Of a DNA stretch of 64,000 nucleotides, positions 1 to 11,365 are shown piece after piece. The stretch spans positions 15,376,001-15,440,000 of the forward strand of contig NC_060060.1 in the NCBI RefSeq assembly GCF_020283565.1, given 5' to 3'. The translations under genes and the position numbers were made by a program. The notes beneath the pieces were generated by a model. That model saw only the letters and a program-made list of their open reading frames with translations. It was not told where the DNA came from and made no database searches. Numbering within the stretch: the first letter of the stretch is position 1; every line of letters starts with the position of its first letter. This stretch comes from Trifolium pratense (Eukaryota; Streptophyta; Magnoliopsida; Fabales; Fabaceae).

Positions 1-833
1 TCGAATTGAACTGTAGTAAACTGCTAATATTAATTGATAATTAGGACTATTAAAAAAACCAAAATCAAATCAAATTGAATATCAGGATTGTTTAAAAACC
101 AAAAACCGAATAGAATTGTTAAACCGAACCGCACCAAAATGAACTGAATTCTGACGTAGTTCACGAACTGAACCACTGAACTGGTTCTATTCGTGAACTA
201 TCAATAGTGAACTATCAATCGCAGTTTGATTTCTTTGCTGAAGCTCAGTTTGATTTAAAAGTTTGATTCGTTTCTTTTTGGTTTCTTCTAATAGTACTAA
301 TTGATTTTATTGTTTTCTTTTGTATGCCTATACTCCATATTAAATCCCTCGGTATATTTTTTAACAGTGATTCGATGTCTAGTTCTCCAACACAACAGGA
401 AAGAAATTGTTATTCCCATCAATGGTATCCTTTATCAGTAATTTCAGTTTATTTTCATTGTGTTACTTTTTTTAGTCAACATGGTTGATTGATAGTTTTC
501 CTGTACAATATTCTTGTCAGTCCAATAAGTTGCAGTTTTGGAAAATTAGACCACATGCTTTACAAACACATTTGGTAACCATTTGTATGCTCATGCTTTA
601 GCATTTGTGTTTGTTGTGAACCAACTTACCCAAAAACTTAAGTTGTTGCAGTAAATTTTGGAAAACCATAAGAGTGATATGAACAAAATTTTTTGACAAT
701 ACAATTAAGTTCACTTCTCATTTATAGTATTACATCCATCGAGTATCTGATAATATTACATGAATGATGGATTGTTGCTTTTATTAGATTCTTAATACAC
801 CTTAACTAGTAGTAGCTTTATTTGCCACAACAG
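1..833. other. Intergenic, decayed duplicated sequence
   Basis: No gene seen. The stretch around 330-660 resembles 11680-11790 and 30830-30900, including a shared run reading tgttgtgaaccaacttaccc near 610. It appears to be intron-derived flank of the duplicated ALKBH8/RLK block. Confidence 0.4.
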
Positions 834-900
834 ATAGAAAAATTGAGTGGAAGAGTCACCAGAAGGGATTCAAGAAAGGCATCTTTTTTCATTTCGCAAG
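834..900 (+). pseudogene. Relic of ALKBH8 penultimate exon (copy 1)
   Basis: This 67-bp stretch aligns with the 66-bp exon 6 of the ALKBH8-like gene at 44433-44498. It keeps the acceptor (cag) and donor (gtatg) and encodes RVTRRDSRKASF where the gene has RVIRRASRRVSF. It has a one-base length difference and no other coding exon was found beside it. Similarity continues into the following intron (for example 1160-1210 against 44890-44950). It lies convergent to RLK locus A, the same arrangement as the intact gene and locus D. Confidence 0.75.
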
Positions 901-1669
901 GTATGTTGATGCTATGATTATTTTAATGAACTCTATTTAAATGTCATGGTTTTTCATATGTAAATTTTCAGTTCTTTCATTATGTTTATTTTTTAAAATT
1001 AATATGGTTGGTTGATATAGATCATAATTTTCTTGTTAACCAATTACCAATATGTATGCTCTATGTAAATCCAATATATAGCAGTTCTGAAAAATGAAAA
1101 CGCATATGCTTTACAAATTAAACACTTTGGTAACCATATGTATGCTCATGTTTCATCATTAGTTTTTGGTGTAAACCATCTTACTCTAAAGCTTAAGTTA
1201 TTGAGTGAAGGCACATAAAAATTCCTCCTGCATTGGATAGTTCAAGTCCAGATTTCTGATCTTTTAACTGTCCACAAACCCAGAAAAGTTCTAACAGAAA
1301 TTGTTTATTGAGAAAAGTGAGCATGTAAAACGAAGTATTACTGTAATGATTCCAGTCAGAGAATGGATATATATATAAAACAATACGAGGAAAATATATA
1401 TTGAAAATCCAAAAGTTCGGTTCTTATTTAAAACATACGAATGATGGACTGTTGCATTCAACTCTAGTGTCACTGCATAATAGTACATACACACACATTT
1501 CTTTCCTAAATGATCGTGGACACGTCTACTTCACCTTTAACTAATCACGAGTTCGAACACCTGAAATCAAGAAGAAACCCATTATCTTTGTATTTTGAAG
1601 TTTAGAAAATTACTTAATCAGATAATAAGAGCATAAGCTAATAAATACGAAATTAAGCATCTAAGAATA
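901..1669. other. Intergenic, 3' flank of RLK A
   Basis: Contains decayed ALKBH8 intron 6-like sequence and the 3' flank of RLK A. No gene recognised; a 67-codon minus-strand ORF at 1291-1494 has no recognisable motif. Confidence 0.4.
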
Positions 1670-3921
1670 TCAATCAATCTTACCCGTGAGAAAGGCCTTT
1701 TTGGTTATGCTTAGCTCTCTGGTAACATCCACTATATTCATTCTTTCTTTTGGTGATTCCACTGAACAAGCAAGTCCAATCCGAAAAAGTGAAACTAAAC
1801 ACTTCTCTACAATCGGAGTGAAACTCCCATTGTTTTCATCTTCTATTGCTGCTTCATTTCTTGGTAGAAGATGTAGGTCCAAAATTTGTATAAGATTATT
1901 AGGAAATGAATTTTCAACAAACATGTGTAGATTTTGACCATCTTCAAACATTTCATCTGTCGGTCTTCTTCCGGTAAGCATTTCCAACATAAGCACCCCA
2001 AAGCTATACATGTCACCATATATGGATATTTCAGAACCCATTCCATACTCTACAAAATAAAACAAAAACAAGAATATTTTTTAATATATAAAACATAAAA
2101 CAAAAGACAGGCTAATTCAATGAAACACTAAGTGATCTAAGAGTCTAGAAAATACCAGGAGGAGCATATCCAATAGTCCCTTTAATTCCAATAGTACTAC
2201 TTTCCTTGTGAGAGGTATTGTCAATGGTTGAGACAAGTCTTGCTATTCCAAAATCACTCACATGAGCAATCATGTCATCATCAAGAAGGACATTGCTTGG
2301 CTTTAGATCACAATGAATAACCAATTGCTCACATTCATGATGAAGGTAATGTAATACAGATGCAATGCCGACAATGATATTCAATCTTTGATTTAGGTCC
2401 AACATTCTTTGATTCCCTGCATTCATTAACCCTGGATGTAGCCATTGTTCTAAGCTTCCATTGTTCATGTATTCAAACACTAATGCCTTAAATTCTTGAC
2501 CCTTGTAATCTGTACTTGAACAACATGTCAAAATTTTAACCAAGTTTCGATGTCTTACATTTTTAAGTGTATTACATTCTGCAATGAAACTCTTGTGAGC
2601 TCCTTTCTTTTGAAGGTTCAGGACCTTTATGGCAACAACTTTATCTTCTGATGCGAGATTACCTTTGTACACAGAACCAAAACTTCCTAATCCAACCAAG
2701 TTGCTAGCAGAAAACCCATCAGTTGCATTGTGTAGGTCTTGGTATGAAACCTTGGCTAGCGTGTCAGTTGTTGGTGAATCAGAATATTGTTTCTGGTTTC
2801 TTTTCCACATGTAATATATAGTTAGAATAACTATCATCATGAGAAGAATTGATATCACACTAACAATTACTACTATCAACTTGATTTTATGGTGTTTTCC
2901 TTGTTTCAGACCTTTAACAAGGCATGGTTGTAGATGAAGCTCTGAAATACCTCCACAAAGCTTATTGTTTCCAGTCAGAGTTAACCTGCTTACATTTCCA
3001 CATACACCTTCTATTGGCACCTTTCCTTCCAACATGTTGAAAGAAATATTCAAGTGTTCTAAAACTGATATATTTTGTAGAACAGTAGGTATTGGGCCAG
3101 ACAAGAGATTTTTTGACAAGTCTAAATATCGTAGACCTTTTAGTGAAGCCAAAGAAGATGGTATGGTTCCACTGAAGGAGTTTCCTTGCAAATAGAGGTA
3201 TTCTAAGACTGTGCAGTCACCAATGGATCTAGGAATGTTACCAGATAGATGATTCTCTGAGACATCTAACTTATTGATATTTTTTAGCATACCCACTTCT
3301 TTGGGTAAGCTACCACTAAATGAGTTTTTTGACAAGTTCAGTAAGTTTGTTAAGGAAGAAAGACTAAAGACCTCAATGGGTATGATTCCTCTTAGAATGT
3401 TTTGTGACAGGTCTAAGTATTGTAACTTTTTGCAGTTTCCTATACTTGAAGGAATATTTCCTTCTAACATATTATCTCCTATACTCAAAAGATATAGTTG
3501 ACTGAGGTTGCCTATGATGGCTGGTATCTCTCCTGACAACTGATTTCCCTGCAATACTAATAGTTGCATATTCTCAAACTTCCCAAAAGTAGTAGGAATA
3601 ATTCCTTCAAAGTGGTTTGCTTGCACACTCAAGAGAGTTAAGCCAATTAGATTTCCTAATTCTGCAGGAATTTTTCCTGATATCATATTAAATGCAAGAT
3701 GTAGATGACTAAGTTGATTGGATAAATTGCCTACAAAATTTGGCAATTTTCCTCCGAAATTATTATAGGATATAGAAAGTCCTCGTAGTTTACTACAGTT
3801 TGTCAATGATTTTAAAAACTCTAAATCTTTAGTTGAATTGTCACCTAAATTGTTTAATTCTAGATTTAGCAATTGAAGATCATGTAACTTCCCTAGACTT
3901 GGAACTTGTCCGAACAAATGG

Positions 3922-5241
3922 TGTTAGAATATAGAAAATATTATATTATTTGTTGAGAAAATATCTCTATGATTTGGTTTGTTTATTCTTAGCCCTATAA
4001 TAAAGGGATTTAGTTTAGATTTAAGTTTATTCACTTGGTTATAAATACCAAGGTAGTCATACTATTTTATTCATGTAAATAGTAATGTAAATAGTAAATA
4101 TTGTAATTAGGGTTATTGACATCATTATCAATAATATTTTATTGTTCCTCATTATTTTCTCCTATTGTTTCACCTAAATTCCCCAAATTTCAACATGGTA
4201 TCAGAGCCATGGTATCCACCTTGAAACATAATTCCGCTGCAATTTCTCCCGAGAATAATTAATTCTTGGTTATTCTTCACTTTACCTTTTTTATCTTTTT
4301 TTCATATAAACCCTACCCGTCATTAGAATTTATTTTTATTTTGTTCCACACCTTTGTGGTTCTTGTTTACCCCTTTGCTTTCTTTTCTAACCCTTATTGA
4401 TATGTTACTTAACACATGCAGTCACATGCCAATTTTCCATGAATCCTTTACCTTTAACCACCGTTTTTTCCCAAGATTGATCATCAGTCTCTCTTGATCT
4501 TGATCTTGTTTTGGTGGCCTAATTACCTGTTTTGTGATACCTTAATATGCGGGCATACCCCGTTTGTGATCCTTAATCCGCGGGCATACCCCGTTTGTGA
4601 TCCCTTAATTTGCGGGCATACCCCGTTTATTATCCCTTAATCCGCGGGCATACCCCGTTTGTGATCCCTTAATCCGCGGGCATACCCCGTTTGTGATACC
4701 TTAATCCGCGGGCATACCCCGTTTGTTTTCCCTTAATCCGCGGGCATACCCCGTTTGTGATACGTTAATCCGCGGGCATACCCCGTTTATGATACTTTAA
4801 TCTGCGGACATTTTTACTTAATTTGATATGGATTCATCTCTTCGGTCGCTGCTTTACTACTTCTTTGATTGCTGCTCTTTATGGCTTGCTATCAATGGAT
4901 TTAATTTATTTTTAGGGTTAATTTTGTAACAAGCTTAAAGCTTAGTAAGCTTTAGCTTGAGCGGGAGTGTTAGAATATAGAAAATATTATATTATTTGTT
5001 GAGAAAATATCTCTATGATTTGGTTTGTTTATTCTTAGCCCTATAATAAAGGGATTTAGTTTAGATTTAAGTTTATTCACTTGGTTATAAATACCAAGGT
5101 AGTCATACTATTTTATTCATGTAAATAGTAATGTAAATAGTAAATATTGTAATTAGGGTTATTGATATCATTATCAATAATATTTTATTGTTCCTCATTA
5201 TTTTCTCCTATTGTTTCACCTAAATTCCCCAAATTTCAACA
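3922..5241 (+). mobile_element. Small non-autonomous LTR retrotransposon (TRIM/SMART-like) in RLK A
   Basis: Two 274-bp LTRs (3922-4195 and 4968-5241) start TGTTAGAATATAG and end TTTCAACA. They differ at one site that I can see (gacatc versus gatatc). A primer-binding site TGGTATCAGAGCC, of the initiator-methionine tRNA type, follows the left LTR at 4196. A purine tract (gagcgggag) precedes the right LTR. The 5-bp target duplication is aatgg (3917-3921 and 5242-5246). The 772-bp interior has no coding capacity and holds a 31-bp minisatellite. It lies antisense to the host gene and must depend on an autonomous, probably Copia, element. Confidence 0.95.
4537..4812. repeat. 31-bp minisatellite inside the LTR element
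   Basis: Eight full units and one partial unit share the core gcgggcataccccgttt, separated by variants of gtgatcccttaatcc. The unit contains the near-palindrome ccgcggg. Confidence 0.9.
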
Positions 5242-6142
5242 AATGGTTTTCAGATAAATCGAGTTTTATTAGGGCAGAAGCATTTGCAATGGAAATAGGA
5301 ATTGTACCTGTGAATTGATTTCCTCCTATTATGAAATATTGAAGATTGGAGAGGGTGTTAAACATACCGGGTAGAAGAGATCCGTTGAATTCATTGAGTA
5401 CTGCTGAGATTATAGTAAGAGATGACATATTATATAGACAAGAAGGAAATGTACCATTTAGTCTGTTGGATTCCAATACCATTCTTGTCAAGTTTTTGAG
5501 GTAGCACATTTCTTGTGGAATATTTCCCTCTAAGTGATTTCTAGCCATTCCGAGATTAATTAGGGATGAAAGATTTCCTATGAATGATGGAATTCTTCCT
5601 GTTAGATTGTTATTTGGAATCTCCAACATACGAAGCTTATGAAGAGAGCTGATTCCAATTGGTATTTTACCAATCAAATGATTTCTACTTAAGAATAAGA
5701 CTTCAAGATTGGAGCAACTTGACAAGTTTGTAGGAATCTCCCCTGTGATAGAGTTATTGTTAATGAAGAGTTTCTGCAATCGGAACAATCGACTGAATTC
5801 ATTTGGGATTTTTCCAAAGAAACTATTGTTTGCAAGGTTGAGATATTTCAAGAAAGAGAGATTGCCAACATGGGGAGATATGAATCCATGCAAATTATAT
5901 CCATTTAAGTTTAACTTTGTAACTCTTTGATGCATGGGACTGCATGTAATTCCATGCCAGTTACAGTAGTGAGTTGAACTATTCCAAGAGGCCAAGATTC
6001 CATTTGGGTCATTATAGATAGATTCTTTGAATTTGAGCAATGCCAAGTTATCTGTCTTGTTTCCTAAGGAAGAGGTAATTGTGTTTTGGATGAAGTTGAA
6101 AGCAAAGAGAAGAGATAAACAAAATGAAAATGTTGGATACAT

Positions 6143-6641
6143 GGCAGGAAAAGGTTTTGAGGAAAACAGTATTATTTTAGATTGTGAATTTTGAATATGT
6201 TTTGTAGTTTATATATACTGCTTAGTGAATATGTTGTGTAGTTATATAAACTGTTTTTGTGTTTTAAATACAGGAGGTAGGTGATATGTTATGCCGTCTT
6301 AAATTTAGATTAGTAATTATTTAAGTGCTTAATACCATTTAGTTCGATAGTCTGTTTTTTTGTTCTTTTAAAATTGCTGTAAGAAGCTGGCACTCTCCTT
6401 ATATAGGTTGAAGTAGTATAGTTATATATATAAGTCTCACACTTCGGATTTAATCAATTCTATTTTTTTATGTCTACTTATATATATATATATCTACTTC
6501 AAATATGAATTTTTAACAAATTTAAATATGTAATGATTTCGATCAATGTATTATATCAATTTTGATGATTGAATATCGTTCTGTTTTTTCATCAAAAAAT
6601 TTCTACATGACTCCCTAATATATGCATCTTTCTAATCCACT
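6143..6641. promoter_or_regulatory. 5' upstream region of RLK A
   Basis: Upstream of the RLK A start codon. On the minus strand a TATA-like box TATATAAA lies at 6215-6208, about 65-70 bp before the ATG. The leader resembles those of loci B and C. No other regulatory motif can be assigned. Confidence 0.45.
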
Positions 6642-8081
6642 CTTGGTCTTGGATATGGAAACTTCAACTCCCTGAGAAGATTAAATTCTTCTTTTGGTTG
6701 GCTTGTCACAACTCTACCCCTACCCTCTCTTCACTCAGGGAGTGTTTGTTTCATGGATTATAAATTTATTCCCAGGAATGTGACTTTGGGAATCTTTAAT
6801 TCCTATGTTTGTTTCAAGTTTTAAAAAATTATGCCTAGGAATTTTTTATTCCTTGGAATATAAATTACACATGACTTTTCCACTTTTCATTCCCATGTTA
6901 AATGGTGGGAATCTTATATTCCCATGGGAATAAGAGGTAACCACCCATAACTCCCCACTCTCCCATTGTTTTTAACTCATTTATTTTTTTATTTTAATAT
7001 TTTAAAATGTTAATTGAATTTATTTTAAAAATGTTCCAAGGAACTTTATATATTTACCAAACACATTGATAGGAATAATACTCCCAGCAATAATGTTCCA
7101 AGGAATAATAATCCTAGGATTATAATTTTAATCCCCGAAACAAACACACCCTCAATAACCGCAAGATGAGTCCTTTTGCCACTTGTACTCGTTGTGGTCT
7201 CCAAGATGAATCATTCCTTCATTACATTTGGAACTGTGAGTTCTCTCGTAGCCTTTGGAACCACATTGGTTTTAACAATCTGGATTTCTTCTCAACTATT
7301 GATGTGTACGATTGGCTCAAGCTAGGTGCCACAGGTTCACAGGCTGTCATTTTCTCGGCTGGTGTTTGGTGGTCTTTGAGACACTACAACTTGATGTGCC
7401 TGAACAATGAGACTTGGTCCTTAAGTCGGCTCTCCTTTAACATCTGAGCTATGGTTGAAACCTTCAGAAACTACTTCTCCCCCGCTTCTAACGAAGGATT
7501 AGTTGAAAGAAATATCAAGTGGAACCACAATAACTATTCTTGTGTCATTCTTAATGTGGATGAAAGTTGCCCCGACTCTCCCGTTTGATCTGGATTTGGT
7601 CGTATTATTAGAAACACTTTCGGCCACTATCTTGGAGGCTTCTCAAGCTTCATTCAAGGGTCATACATCATTTTGCTCGCTCGCCTATACACTATCTACA
7701 AGGGCCTCTTGCTATCCAAAGACATTAGTATTGATAAACTTGTTTGCTACCCTGATTCTTTACACTGTGTCAACCTCATCAAAGGTCCTCATGTCAAGTA
7801 TCATATTCATGCTGTGTTGGTCCAAGATATAAAAGAGCTATTCTTTCAAACCAATGTTTTCCTTTATCATACACTTAGAGAGATGAATCAATGTGCAGAT
7901 TTCTTCGCCAAACTTGGAGTCTCCTCAGATGCCGACTTCTTGACTCATCCTTCTCCTCCAGAAGGCGTTCGTGATCTTCTTAAAAACGATGCAATAAGAT
8001 CCTTCTATCTTCGTGAATAATTTTTATTTTAATTGTTTTTTTCTTTTTTTCTTTAGCTTCCTTACCCAAAAAAAAAAATTA
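6642..8081 (+). mobile_element. 5'-truncated LINE (non-LTR retrotransposon) fragment
   Basis: Encodes the end of a plant LINE ORF2: a reverse-transcriptase zinc-binding segment starting WKLQLPEKIKFFFWL (around 6655), continuing across an inserted MITE to CTRCGLQDESFLHYIWNC, then an RNase H-like region ending in LREMNQCADFFAKLG (about 7870-7920). Internal stops (for example after 7440 and near 7590) make it non-functional. It ends in an A-rich tail (about 8068-8080). The octamer aatccact at 6634-6641 and 8082-8089 is a plausible target duplication. Confidence 0.8.
6738..7151. mobile_element. Tourist/PIF-Harbinger-like MITE inside the LINE
   Basis: 414-bp element with imperfect inverted ends GGGAGTGTTTGTTTC and gaaacaaacacaccc, flanked by the 3-bp duplication tca (6735-6737, 7152-7154). 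Removing it restores the LINE reading frame across SSLNNRKMSPF. No coding capacity. Confidence 0.85.
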
Positions 8082-8247
8082 AATCCACTTATATTTTCAT
8101 TTAAACAATTCTTAATTAGGATATAGGTCCACTCTTTTGATCATCCTCTCGGAATTGTCAAAACGTGATTTTGGGCTAAGTTTGAAAATAAAAGGTGTGA
8201 GATTATGGAACTTTGAACATCTTTAGTTTTTGAGAAAGAAAACAATA
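8082..8247. other. Resumed upstream flank of RLK A
   Basis: Similar to sequence upstream of loci B (15695-15760) and C (36808-36960), for example aattcttaattaggatatag. The LINE inserted into what was once the upstream region of RLK A. Confidence 0.5.
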
Positions 8248-9430
8248 GGCTTAATTAGTTAAATGGTCTCTTAAAGATATTTTAGGTTTCACAATGGTCC
8301 CTTAAAGAAAAAAAATGTCCGGATTGGTCCCTTAAAGACATCTCCGTTAGTCAAAAAGGTCCTTTCCGTTAAACTTAACCCCCAAATGTATAAGGTGGAC
8401 TAACACTGTAAATGGTCCACCATAGACCTCATTAACATTTTTAATTATAATCATTTGATCTTTTTCTTTAAATCTAGACCTTTGGATCTTGCAAATCTAT
8501 GACATCTAATAATGAACTACCCACACTAGATTTGTTTTACTTTTCTTCATCTTCTTCCCCTTCTCCTTCATCTTCATCTTCATCACCGTATTCATAGAAA
8601 CCTAGAATTTTTTCTTCAAATTCATGAAAATCACCATCTTAAAAATCCAGAAAAAATCAATAAAATCGGAACTTAGAAATTTTCTTTCATTCATAATTAT
8701 TCAAAAAACTTAGAAATTAAAACCTAAAATATTAAAACCCAAAAATTTGATTGAAACTATCATGCTTAGGAACCAACTACGGCTCTGCAGAACTCCTATT
8801 GCACGCCACTCATTTTTCAGAGAGAAGCCAATTCTTATGAAGCAATTTAATGACTTCAGGAGGAAGAACAACATACCTATACTCATAAGTATCATCGAAA
8901 TACTTCCCAGGGCATTGGATCTGACCCATCGTTCAAAACTATGGTTTGTGAATAGCTTGATTTGAATTTGATTTGTCAGAGATTGAGAAAGTGTTGGAAA
9001 CACCGGGAACAAATAGCAAAAAACCCATAAATTGTTCATGTGAAGTTGAATAGTTATGGGTTTAAAATTTCCAGAAATTTTCTTCATTATCAGATTTTAT
9101 TGGTTTTAATTTTCTGGGTATTGTTTGGGAAACGAAAATTTCTAGGTTTCAGATTTTGTTATTTTCTGAGATTTTTGTATGAGGATAATGATGAAGTGAA
9201 GAACAAAGGAAGGGGAGAAGATGAAGGAAGGAAAAAAATTGGATGTTGGTGGTACACCATTAGTAACAGTGGACTTGTCCAAAATTAACAGTTTTTTTTT
9301 TTAAATTGACGGAAAGGACCATTTTGATTAACGGAGATGTCTTTAAGGGACCTAGACAGTACTTTTTTTTCTTTAAGGGACCAATATGAAACCAAAAATA
9401 TCTTTAAGGGACTAAAATACTAATTAAGCC
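8248..9430. mobile_element. Mutator-like element carrying a captured gene fragment (Pack-MULE)
   Basis: Ends form long inverted repeats of over 100 bp: ggcttaattagttaaatggt on the left matches the complement of the right end actaaaatactaattaagcc, and both arms carry the gtcccttaaag motif. Nine-base flanks aaaacaata (8239-8247) and aaaaaaata (9431-9439) differ at one base, consistent with a Mutator-type 9-bp target duplication. No transposase. The interior carries a CKS1-like coding fragment. Confidence 0.8.
8773..8929 (-). pseudogene. CKS1: Captured CKS1-like (CDK regulatory subunit) fragment
   Basis: Reading the minus strand from the ATG at 8929 gives MGQIQ, then KYFDDTYEYR, VVLPPEVIKLL and, after a one-base frameshift in an A run at 8813-8817, EWRAIGVLQSR followed by SW. 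These match plant CKS1, the small Suc1/Cks protein that docks on cyclin-dependent kinases. Recognisable similarity stops after this Trp; the C-terminal part (HYAIHRPEPH in the family) is absent. It lies wholly inside the Mutator-like element, so I infer transduplication. The frameshift means it cannot make a normal Cks protein. Confidence 0.85.
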
Positions 9431-9450
9431 AAAAAAATAAATAAATTCTT

Positions 9451-10634
9451 GGCTTAAATGCAGTTTTACCCCCCCTATTTTGAAAAATGCGGAATTTTAC
9501 CCCCCCTATTTTAAAATGCGGAATTTTACCCCCCCTATTTTATAATTTGTTGGATTTTGCCCCCCACCAAAATTTTGCACAAAATCTGCTTCTGAGCCTC
9601 AAGTTCAAAGCTACGCACAGAACTCAATTTGGATCAATAATTCACCAAACTGGTACCGAAACGACCGCAATCGAGTTAGTTTTCCATAGAATCAAACTCC
9701 ACTAAATTTGGAGTTACAGAGAGAGATTAATTACTGTTTTAGTGAAGGTCTGTTCAAATTAATTATCGTATGAAACTACTACTGGTATTCTCGTCATTCC
9801 TCTCACCCTGTAGCTCATTTTTTAATACTATTTACATGTATGGAAATCTAACGAAATTACCCTTGCTGGCATTTCGATTTCGTCGAATTTGGAGTTACGA
9901 TGTGTTCGGTAGACGATGTTGAATTTGAAGATCACAAGTAGATTTCTGCAGAATTAGTAATTGGACAGACCTTCACTAAAACGGTAATTAATCTCTCTCT
10001 GTAACTCCAAATTTAGTGGGGTTTGATTCTGTGGAAAGCTAACTCGATTACGGTCATTTCGGTAGCCATTTGGTGAATTATGGATCCAAATTGAGTTGTA
10101 TGCGAAGCTTTGAAGTTGTGACTCGAAAGCAGATTTTTTGCAGAATTTTGGGGACATACCTTCACTAAAACGGTAATTAATCTCTCTTTGTAACTCCAAA
10201 TTCAGTGGGGTTTGATTATGTGGAAAGATAACTCGATTACGGTCATTTCGGTAGCCGTTTGGTGAATTATGGATCCAAATTGAGTTGTATGCGAAGCTTT
10301 GAAGTTGTGACTCGAATGCAGATTTTTTGCAGAATTTTGGGGGACATACCTTCACTAAAACGGTAATTAATCTCTCTTTGTAACTCCAAATTCAGTGGGG
10401 TTTGATTATGTGGAAAGATAACTCGATTACGGTCATTTCGGTATCCTTTTGGTAAATTATTGATCAAAATTGAGTTGTGTGCGAAGCTTTAAAGTTGTGA
10501 CTCGAAAGCAGAATTTTAGGGGGGGCAAAAACCAACAAATTATAAAACAGGGGGGGTAAAAGTCCGCGTTTTAAAACAGGGGGGGTAAAATTCCGATTTA
10601 ATCAAAACAGGGGGGGCAAAACTGCATTTAAGCC
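9451..10634. mobile_element. Second Mutator-like element with C/G-run inverted ends
   Basis: Inverted termini ggcttaaatgcagttttacc and ggggcaaaactgcatttaag/cc, each with several copies of a ttttaccccccctatttt-type motif. Perfect 9-bp target duplication taaattctt (9442-9450 and 10635-10643). The left arm (about 9570-9750) is an inverted copy of the tandem unit in the right arm. No transposase recognised. Confidence 0.9.
9971..10520. repeat. About 190-bp tandem repeats within the MULE
   Basis: Two full units and a partial third, each starting ttcactaaaacggtaattaa (9972, 10161, 10351). Minus-strand ORFs here repeat the same peptide because of the DNA repeat and are not taken as genes. Confidence 0.9.
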
Positions 10635-10643
10635 TAAATTCTT

Positions 10644-10994
10644 TTAGTTATAGTTACATACTCCATATTGTTAATTCGGTGGTTGAATTGGAACACCAAA
10701 AATGCATGCTTCCCTTTAATTGTCTATGGTGAATAGATGAATGAATTATATAAATTTTTTTTTTGTTACAGAATTTTATAATTTTTTATTGTGCCCGTCT
10801 ATATTTTTTTCTCAAATAAATATTATAGTTGGTCTTCTTCATATAAAAATTTAAATTTAAAGTTTTGGACAAATTAAAAAATTTAGCATTTAGTGTTAAT
10901 ATTTATAATTCAAAATTGAATTAAGATTTTTTTTATGATATAATTAAGATTTTTTTTTTGTTAAGATTGATTTAAGGATTAAATGAAAGATAGG
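10644..10994. other. AT-rich intergenic DNA
   Basis: No gene or recognisable element; T-rich runs only. Confidence 0.4.
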
Positions 10995-11105
10995 ATTAAC
11001 CCAGGACATCCCACTATATGTGTAGGAGTTCGGTTTCGAACCCAGGACACTTCACTTATTCACCTTTAAGGTGGATTTTCTAGCCAATAGGCTATTTGAC
11101 AAAAA
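10995..11105 (-). mobile_element. tRNA-derived SINE-like sequence
   Basis: Minus strand has a B-box-like GGGTTCGAAACC and, upstream, an A-box-like tract near TAGCCTATTGGCTAG. No cloverleaf or CCA end was recognised, so it is read as a SINE relic, not a tRNA gene. Boundaries approximate. Confidence 0.5.
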
Positions 11106-11365
11106 GAAAAAGAAAGGATTAAATCAAATTTGATTTATTCGAATTTAAAATCATGATTAAATTCAATTATTTGATTAAGTAAAGAAGAATAAACTGGCTA
11201 GTCAATTAGTACATCGATTGCCTTCACGTAAAGTAAGATTAAATTTGACATGTGAATCCTTCTTCACCAACTTTCTTATTCTACGAATTAAAGTTGAAAG
11301 TGTGTGTCATGTCGATCCTTTATTCATGTACTTTTAAGTTTTGTGAATGGTGATTTCTTCATTGG

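Larger units (their letters stand above)
1670..6142 (-). pseudogene. LRR receptor-like kinase A (LRR-XII type), interrupted by an LTR element
   Basis: Minus-strand gene of two exons: exon 1 is 6142-2156, split by an insertion at 3922-5246, and exon 2 is 2049-1670. The 106-bp intron is phase 1 and rebuilds the kinase APE region (YAPPEYGMG). From the ATG: hydrophobic signal peptide, LRR N-terminal domain (ALLKFKESI), roughly 20 extracellular LRRs, a membrane segment near 2830-2890, and a Ser/Thr kinase with GLGSFGSVYKG, catalytic HCDLKPSN (non-RD) and SDFGIAR. Without the insertion and one target-site copy the frame stays open for 1,013 codons, so the transposon is the only lesion seen. As it stands translation stops within the element in the mid-LRR region. 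Family knowledge (FLS2, EFR, Xa21) suggests a plasma-membrane immune receptor; the ligand is unknown. Confidence 0.88.

Noticed and set aside
4537..4812. Regular 31-bp repeats resembling a CRISPR array
   Set aside because: Plant nuclear context, variable 'spacers' that are near-identical, and location inside an LTR element.
9954..10467. Minus-strand ORFs with repeated peptide
   Set aside because: They are translations of the 190-bp DNA repeat in a MULE.
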